From Candidatus Babeliales bacterium (GTDB lineage: Bacteria > Babelota > Babeliae > Babelales > Chromulinivoraceae): a stretch of 19,889 nucleotides of DNA. The DNA lies in assembly GCA_041660205.1 (NCBI GenBank), contig JBAZWT010000015.1, forward strand, positions 1 through 19,889, given 5' to 3'. The notes beneath the pieces were generated by a model. It worked only from the letters and a program-made list of their open reading frames with translations. It was not told where the DNA came from and searched no databases. The position numbers were made by a program, and so were the translations under genes. Every line of letters begins with the position of its first letter. Within the stretch, counting starts at the first letter, position 1. Of this stretch, positions 14,534 through 19,889 are shown piece after piece.

Positions 14534-15157
14534 TTATCTTTTTTTAGAACTTTTTATCTTAGCCAGTGCATCTTTATGCTTTTTTCGCTCAGCTGCCATT
14601 TCTTTCAAAAACTTTTTTCTTTCAGCTATCTCATTTTTATACTGATGTTTTATTAACGTTTCAGTATGTTTAAAATCTTTTTCATAAAATGATGCGATAG
14701 CACGACTATATAGTAAAATCCCACTTTCACAATTTCTATGATACGCAGCATCTGTCCAATTCATTGAAGACATCCATACTTTATTATCATCAACAACCAC
14801 ATACTTATTGTGATTAATTGCATCTGATTTTTTATAAACAGATGTTGGAATATCAAACTCTTCAAGTATGTCTTTTATAAAATATTTTTTACTCGATGAT
14901 GCATGATCCATAACCACTCTCACGCGAACACCTCGAGCTTTGGCCAAAGATAATTTACGAGCGGCTTGCTTATCTGTAAACGTAAACATCGAAACCAACA
15001 GAGATTTTTTTGCGTTATCAATTAAATCGAAAACAGTTTCTTTCATCAAATTTTTCTGCGCAGATGAAAACGGTGCGCAGCGGGCTTTAAAGGGCATAGA
15101 CAAAACTGTAATATCAAACAACAACGCCAATAAAAACATGATTTTTTTAATGCTCAT
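14534..15157 (-). CDS. exported phospholipase D-family protein with intact HKD motif
   Basis: A 207-codon protein; AAGGAG lies 8 nt before the ATG. A signal peptide (KKIMFLLALLFDITVLSMPFKARC) precedes a single-HKD domain: SLLVSMFTFTDKQAARKLSL, RGVRVRVVMDH, then the complete H-x-K-x4-D motif at 116-123 (HNKYVVVD) and SSMNWTDAA. The last 30 residues are extremely rich in Lys and Glu (a basic helical tail). The expected activity is hydrolysis of a phosphodiester bond in nucleic acid or phospholipid, outside the cytoplasm. It is the first of three tandem paralogues and the only one with all catalytic residues. Confidence 0.9.
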   Translation of the reverse strand: MSIKKIMFLLALLFDITVLSMPFKARCAPFSSAQKNLMKETVFDLIDNAKKSLLVSMFTFTDKQAARKLSLAKARGVRVRVVMDHASSSKKYFIKDILEEFDIPTSVYKKSDAINHNKYVVVDDNKVWMSSMNWTDAAYHRNCESGILLYSRAIASFYEKDFKHTETLIKHQYKNEIAERKKFLKEMAAERKKHKDALAKIKSSKKR

Positions 15158-15189
15158 TTTAATACTCCTTTTAAAATTAAAATTTTATC

Positions 15190-17982
15190 TCACGAAAATT
15201 TCCAACAAAATTCTACTTCGCCACCGTACGTGCTTGGACCATCCCTTTGCAAGCGCAATGTCACATCATCGGTCACGCCGTAATCAATATCAACTTTGAT
15301 ATCTTCAATTTGTGCAAAATTTGTGTCAATTTTTGCATGTAAATGATCTGTTGCATCAATTTCAAAGCTGCCTCGTATTCCTCCTCGCCCCGATTGATTC
15401 GTAAACTGAGGTAAAAATCGAAAATATCGTAACGATTTTAGCAATCGATCGAATACTGCTTTTAATTTTGTTTTTGAAAGCGCTGGTCCAAACATAATAT
15501 CTTTTAATTTTTGTATCAAAAGCGCAGGAACCATAGCGCCCAAAGAATTATCCTCAACGCCCAAAAGCAAGAGTGACACAATCTGCTCTTCACTTAAATA
15601 CGGTTGCGACTCAAATTGAATATGAGGATCTAATGCAGAGCCCCATGCGTGCACACTTACTCCAAAACGTTTTAATTTCCCCTTAGCAAGCAGCTCGATA
15701 ACAGGATCATAAGGTTGCTCAGGAATAAATAATACTTTCCCCTCAATAGTTTCTAGCGGCTTGTACGGAAAATTTAAGGAGCCAGAAACTAATTGTATAA
15801 CTCCTGAAAGTTCTGGTTTTTTCAAATTACCCCGCACGGCAAGATCAACAATCGCCTTTGCTGATAAAAAGGATGTGGTAATGCTCAATGGATCTTTGGT
15901 GAAAACTGATACATCATAGCTACAATCAAAGCCAAACTGATCATGCTGCTGACCATAACCAACTCCAGATAAAAGCTCTTGAAACTCGCTAGAAAAAAGA
16001 TTTTCTTTAAGCTCTGACTTTTGAAGCATCAACTTTCCCTCTACATGGAAAAGCTCTTTTGTACTTTGCTTGCTGAGTAGCAATCTACCAGATAGCTGGC
16101 TGTAAACACCCCTGTCCCAGCTAAACATAAGATTATGAAGTAACAATGGAACATGAACAAAATAGCACGCACCAGTTTTGTCAAAAAACATTGTTGCTCG
16201 AGTGCAAGAAATTTTTCCCTCATACCACTGCATATCAACATTTTTAAACACAATGCTTTTTTCGTAAAAATTTAATTCGCACGAAGCCGTAGCGCTTGAA
16301 ATTACATTATACATATTGGGAATTCTCATGTGCGCTTGCTGCGTATGCAAACGTGCATAACAAATTCCATTTTTAACATGACCTTGAAATAAAATTGCTC
16401 CATCTTGCGCAAAAGAAATTTTAAATGGATCAGGAACTAAACCATGCAATACAGAAAAATCTATCGACCCTAGCAGGCTTTCAGGGTTTTGCTCATCGGT
16501 AGAAAAATCGATAACCACTTTATCATCTTTTACTGCATGAAATTTTTCAAAAACAAAATCTGGAAAAATCTGGACGGTTCCTTCATACTCAAAATCTTGC
16601 AAAAATCCCTTCAGAAATAGCTTTCCGTCGCAAAAAACAATAGAACCTGAGGCATGCTTTAACTCATCCAGTTTCGTGTTGAACAGCTCAACATCGTATC
16701 GGCCAGTAATGCCTCCTTGTTTGTCATACGACAACGTGACATGACATTTATCTTTTTCTACAACAAAGTGCGAGTCGGTTGACAGCATTAAACGTACTAC
16801 ATTACTCATACGTATTTCTTTGTCATCTCCCCGAGTAGTTGCGTCAACAGAAGACACATCAATATCAAAAATAATTGAATCTGTTAGTTGAAATGTTCCA
16901 GAAAAACCTTTTGCATGATGATGATCTACCAAAAGTTTACCACCGGGAAAAAGAGGTTTCGTTTTATACGTAACATCATGAAGAAGCACAGAAAGTTGAA
17001 ATGTTTTGAAAAAATTATACAAATCAACACCAATTTCAACGCCAACGCTGCCACACACATCAGATAAAATATCGGGCAAATTAAAATATTTAATCAATTC
17101 GGAAGACGTAGAAATCGCAACGCTGCACAAACACTCGTCTTTCAAACATCGAATTTTTATCGGATCAATGACAATTGCTCCATCTTCACTTTTTAAAGCA
17201 AACTGCCCAACGCCCTTTTCCATTTTTCCCGCAAGAAATCCGTTACCCTTATGCGTAGATGAATGCACGCAGTAGTTTAATTGCACCTGTCCGTCCATAT
17301 TTTGCAGCATATCGATATTTGGCATGCTGATCGTAATTGAACCAGAAATATCGTTTATAATTTTTGCATCTTTACGCGTTACAGCTCCATCCTGCAGGTA
17401 GGCCTGAATTCTCGTTCCATCACGCTCTTGGTGTATGTTGCTCTGGTAAGGAACTTGAATACTTAAATCGTCAGATTTTCGCTTAAGAAACAATAAGCCA
17501 TCCTTAATGGACACGCCGTCATAAACTAAAAAGCTTGAGTCACCCAACACAAACATTTTTGCAATAAATTGAGGCAATCCAACAATCTCTTTTTCAAAAG
17601 ATTCAAACATTATGACATGCTCAAAGCCAAGGGAAATTTTTAAAATTCTGCGAGTTACAAGCGTCCACCAGCAAGCTGTTGCTGTCATTTTTTCTGCAAC
17701 GATAGACCACTGCTCTTCATCAATTTTTTGCTGATTATTGATAGTAGGCGTAATGCGCACTCCAGAAAAATGCATTTTTAGCGACATCCAATTGATTTTT
17801 TCCAAGCGACAGCTCAGTGTGCAATCATAATCACGCTGAAACTGTTTTTCTATATTATCTTGAACCGCAAGTCGAAATGTTTCACTCGACGAAAGATAGA
17901 TAAGGGCAACAGCAAGTCCAAGCATAAGCCCTAAAAAAACATGTAAGAAAATTTTAAGCCATCCAGGATAGTTGGTACTCAT
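15190..17982 (-). CDS. tamB: TamB-like translocation/assembly protein (DUF490)
   Basis: A 930-codon protein. An N-terminal membrane anchor (FLHVFLGLMLGLAVALIYL, about 11-29) leads into a long beta-rich repetitive body, and the C-terminus has the conserved TamB block: LSEEQIVSLLLLG near 796, GRGGIRGSFEID near 870 and a final TYGGEVEFCWKFS. TamB spans the periplasm and helps outer-membrane protein assembly or lipid transport to the outer membrane, which implies a Gram-negative envelope. The usual partner TamA is not in the window. The protein is shorter than E. coli TamB (about 1260), as is common outside gammaproteobacteria. The ATG has only a weak ribosome site. A possible -10 (TATACT) lies about 60 bp upstream on the minus strand. 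Confidence 0.85.
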   Translation of the reverse strand: MSTNYPGWLKIFLHVFLGLMLGLAVALIYLSSSETFRLAVQDNIEKQFQRDYDCTLSCRLEKINWMSLKMHFSGVRITPTINNQQKIDEEQWSIVAEKMTATACWWTLVTRRILKISLGFEHVIMFESFEKEIVGLPQFIAKMFVLGDSSFLVYDGVSIKDGLLFLKRKSDDLSIQVPYQSNIHQERDGTRIQAYLQDGAVTRKDAKIINDISGSITISMPNIDMLQNMDGQVQLNYCVHSSTHKGNGFLAGKMEKGVGQFALKSEDGAIVIDPIKIRCLKDECLCSVAISTSSELIKYFNLPDILSDVCGSVGVEIGVDLYNFFKTFQLSVLLHDVTYKTKPLFPGGKLLVDHHHAKGFSGTFQLTDSIIFDIDVSSVDATTRGDDKEIRMSNVVRLMLSTDSHFVVEKDKCHVTLSYDKQGGITGRYDVELFNTKLDELKHASGSIVFCDGKLFLKGFLQDFEYEGTVQIFPDFVFEKFHAVKDDKVVIDFSTDEQNPESLLGSIDFSVLHGLVPDPFKISFAQDGAILFQGHVKNGICYARLHTQQAHMRIPNMYNVISSATASCELNFYEKSIVFKNVDMQWYEGKISCTRATMFFDKTGACYFVHVPLLLHNLMFSWDRGVYSQLSGRLLLSKQSTKELFHVEGKLMLQKSELKENLFSSEFQELLSGVGYGQQHDQFGFDCSYDVSVFTKDPLSITTSFLSAKAIVDLAVRGNLKKPELSGVIQLVSGSLNFPYKPLETIEGKVLFIPEQPYDPVIELLAKGKLKRFGVSVHAWGSALDPHIQFESQPYLSEEQIVSLLLLGVEDNSLGAMVPALLIQKLKDIMFGPALSKTKLKAVFDRLLKSLRYFRFLPQFTNQSGRGGIRGSFEIDATDHLHAKIDTNFAQIEDIKVDIDYGVTDDVTLRLQRDGPSTYGGEVEFCWKFS

Positions 17983-18064
17983 CGTTTGATCATCTCAAAA
18001 AGGTATTGACGATTTGGACAGTATATCAAACATGATAAAGGTTGCGGCAAAAATAATTATCTTT

Positions 18065-19774
18065 TTACTCACCTGGATCAAAATCTGCAGATGCAACAGA
18101 AAGAACTTCTTCTATCGTTGTAATTCCAGCTTCGATTTTTAAAATACCATCATGCAGCAAAAGCGTCATACCATCTTTTAAAGCCTGATCTTTAATCTTT
18201 AAAGAGTCAGCACGCTGCACAACTAACTGAGAAATACCAGGCGTCATTTGCATAATTTCAAAAATAGGAAGTCGTCCTGCATAACCAGAGTTCATACATT
18301 TAGGGCAACCAACTGCTTCATAAAATGTCATTTTTTGTGCTTGCTCAGGCGTAATACCAAGAGCTGTAAGTGAACTTTGATCTGGCGTGTATTTTCTTTT
18401 ACAGCTTTCACAGAGTCTTCTGACTAGTCGTTGTGCCAAAATAGCTGTTACGGATGAAGCAATCAAAAACGGTTCAATGCCCATGTCGATCAATCGAGTG
18501 ATTGTTGCAGGAGCATTGTTGGTATGAATGGTACTAAAAACCAAGTGTCCCGTTAAAGAAGCTTGAATAGCAATCTGGACAGTTTCGGTATCACGGGCTT
18601 CACCGATCATGATAATATCAGGATCTTGGCGTAAAATAGAACGCAACGCAGCAGCAAACGTTAATCCTATTTTTTCATTTACTTGCACTTGATTGATGCC
18701 GCTGATTTGATATTCAACAGGATCTTCAACAGTCACCAAATTGACCTCTGGAGAATTTACTCGAGATAAAATCGAATACAATGTTGTCGTTTTACCAGAA
18801 CCGGTAGGTCCAGAAACTAAAACAATTCCATTTGGCTGAGAGATAGCATGTTCAAGCACTGCAAAGTCTCGTGGTGAAAAACCAAGAGTTTCAAGTTTGA
18901 CAAAAGTTTTTGATTTATCCAAAAGACGCATTACAACACGTTCACCATAAATTACCGGTAAAACAGAAACACGAATATCGATCTCTTTTCCAGCAGCTTT
19001 AATTTCAATTCTACCATCTTGAGGTTTACGTTTTTCGGCAATATTTAAATTCGCCATAATTTTAATACGAGAGATTAAAGCACTTTGAATTCGCTTTGGT
19101 GGGTTTAAAGCTGGAAACATCACACCATCAACGCGATATCTCACTCGCACTTCTTTTTCATACGGTTCAATGTGAATATCAGAAGCTTCACGTTTCACCG
19201 CTTGAAATAAAATATGATTTACTAATTTTACGACAGGCGTTTTACTCGCCATGCTCAAAACATCTTGTTCGTCAATTGAACCAAGATCAAGCTCGCCTTC
19301 AATAATCTTTGAATCCTCTTCAAGCTCTTCCATCATTTGCTTGGTGCCTTCAAGCGGATAATATCGATTTATTGCATCGATCACCACAGATGTTGGAGCA
19401 ACCGCTTGAGTTACTTGCCGACCAAGCAGCAACATTAACTCATCAATTGGTTGTACTTTGTACGGATCTGCAGAAATGATAACTATTTTTTCATCAATGA
19501 TAACAGGGATAATATTGTTTTGGCGTAAAAAATGAAATTGAATTTTCCCAAGCAGCGCAGCGTCTGCCATCGATTCGGTAATCTGATCAATGTATGGAAT
19601 AGAAAGATCTTGACTGTAAGCCTGAGCTACGTCTTGCTGACTTATTATTTTTTTACTCAAAAGATACGCAACTAAAGACATACCGGAGCTGCGCGCTTCT
19701 TCTTTAAAACTTTCAACTAACTCAGCTTTTAAAACTCCCATTTTTATAAGAGCTTGCAAGAAACCTTGACCCAT
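18065..19774 (-). CDS. gspE: GspE/PilB-family secretion or pilus assembly ATPase
   Basis: A 569-codon hexameric ATPase of the type II secretion/type IV pilus family. An N-terminal MshEN-type domain (about 1-140) precedes the core with Walker A GPTGSGKTT (322-330), the Asp box (TVEDPVEYQ), Walker B DPDIIMIGEARD (384-395), the His box TGHLVFSTIHTN (408-419) and a zinc site Cys455, Cys458, Cys490, Cys493. The usual GEIRD is GEARD here. GspE and PilB cannot be separated by sequence alone; gspE is the weaker guess. GAGGT lies 7 nt before the ATG at 19774. No other secretion gene is next to it. Confidence 0.9.
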   Translation of the reverse strand: MGQGFLQALIKMGVLKAELVESFKEEARSSGMSLVAYLLSKKIISQQDVAQAYSQDLSIPYIDQITESMADAALLGKIQFHFLRQNNIIPVIIDEKIVIISADPYKVQPIDELMLLLGRQVTQAVAPTSVVIDAINRYYPLEGTKQMMEELEEDSKIIEGELDLGSIDEQDVLSMASKTPVVKLVNHILFQAVKREASDIHIEPYEKEVRVRYRVDGVMFPALNPPKRIQSALISRIKIMANLNIAEKRKPQDGRIEIKAAGKEIDIRVSVLPVIYGERVVMRLLDKSKTFVKLETLGFSPRDFAVLEHAISQPNGIVLVSGPTGSGKTTTLYSILSRVNSPEVNLVTVEDPVEYQISGINQVQVNEKIGLTFAAALRSILRQDPDIIMIGEARDTETVQIAIQASLTGHLVFSTIHTNNAPATITRLIDMGIEPFLIASSVTAILAQRLVRRLCESCKRKYTPDQSSLTALGITPEQAQKMTFYEAVGCPKCMNSGYAGRLPIFEIMQMTPGISQLVVQRADSLKIKDQALKDGMTLLLHDGILKIEAGITTIEEVLSVASADFDPGE

Positions 19775-19889
19775 AACATTACCTCATCTTTATCATCAAC
19801 CGTTCAAGAATTGCCTTTAATGGCGCATTATCTCATGTACCTTATCATATAACATAACTTTTTATAAAGATGCTATTTTTCTTACCCCT

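Noticed and set aside
14366..14656. A 96-codon plus-strand open frame rich in Phe and Ser.
   Set aside because: It is the antisense of two PLD-like genes and their short gap, without a ribosome site or a recognisable motif.

Overview
The window looks like chromosomal DNA from an AT-rich, Gram-negative, probably host-associated bacterium. A TamB-family protein implies an outer membrane. Secreted ankyrin-repeat proteins, a tandem set of secreted phospholipase D-like proteins, a GspE/PilB ATPase and MgtE together fit a member of Candidatus Dependentiae (TM6/Babeliae), but this assignment is an inference from gene content and no marker gene is present.

Left part (1-2700): two secreted ankyrin-repeat proteins and a small GIY-YIG nuclease-like gene lie on the minus strand. 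Two identical 127-bp structured repeats flank the first ankyrin gene and the GIY-YIG gene. The repeat sits immediately 5' of the GIY-YIG start, so repeat plus nuclease may form a small mobile or domesticated unit.

Middle (2769-10423): a compact integrative element whose right end is fused to a tRNA-Glu gene. Reading from the right, it carries a large serine recombinase preceded by a tiny ribbon-helix-helix gene (both plus strand) and then a divergent orphan 342-codon gene. After that comes a tight minus-strand replication operon: a 58-codon ORF, a SpoVG-family protein read from an overlapping GTG start, a P-loop ATPase/helicase-like protein, a zinc-finger/Toprim primase, a phage-type hypothetical, an HGGxxTG-like zinc protein and an 87-codon hypothetical. 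The last four genes overlap by 4 to 8 nt. No capsid, tail, large terminase or conjugation gene is visible, so it resembles a phage satellite or an integrating plasmid. The left boundary was not found. The recombinase reading frame runs antisense through the whole tRNA-Glu gene, which places the attachment site at the 3' end of that gene.

Right part (10319-19889): host genes. tRNA-Lys(TTT) and tRNA-Glu(TTC) share a likely promoter. Then follow mgtE (Mg2+ channel), an rluD-family pseudouridine synthase with a good sigma70-type promoter, three tandem secreted PLD-like proteins with stepwise loss of the HKD catalytic motif, a TamB-like protein, and a GspE/PilB secretion or pilus ATPase.
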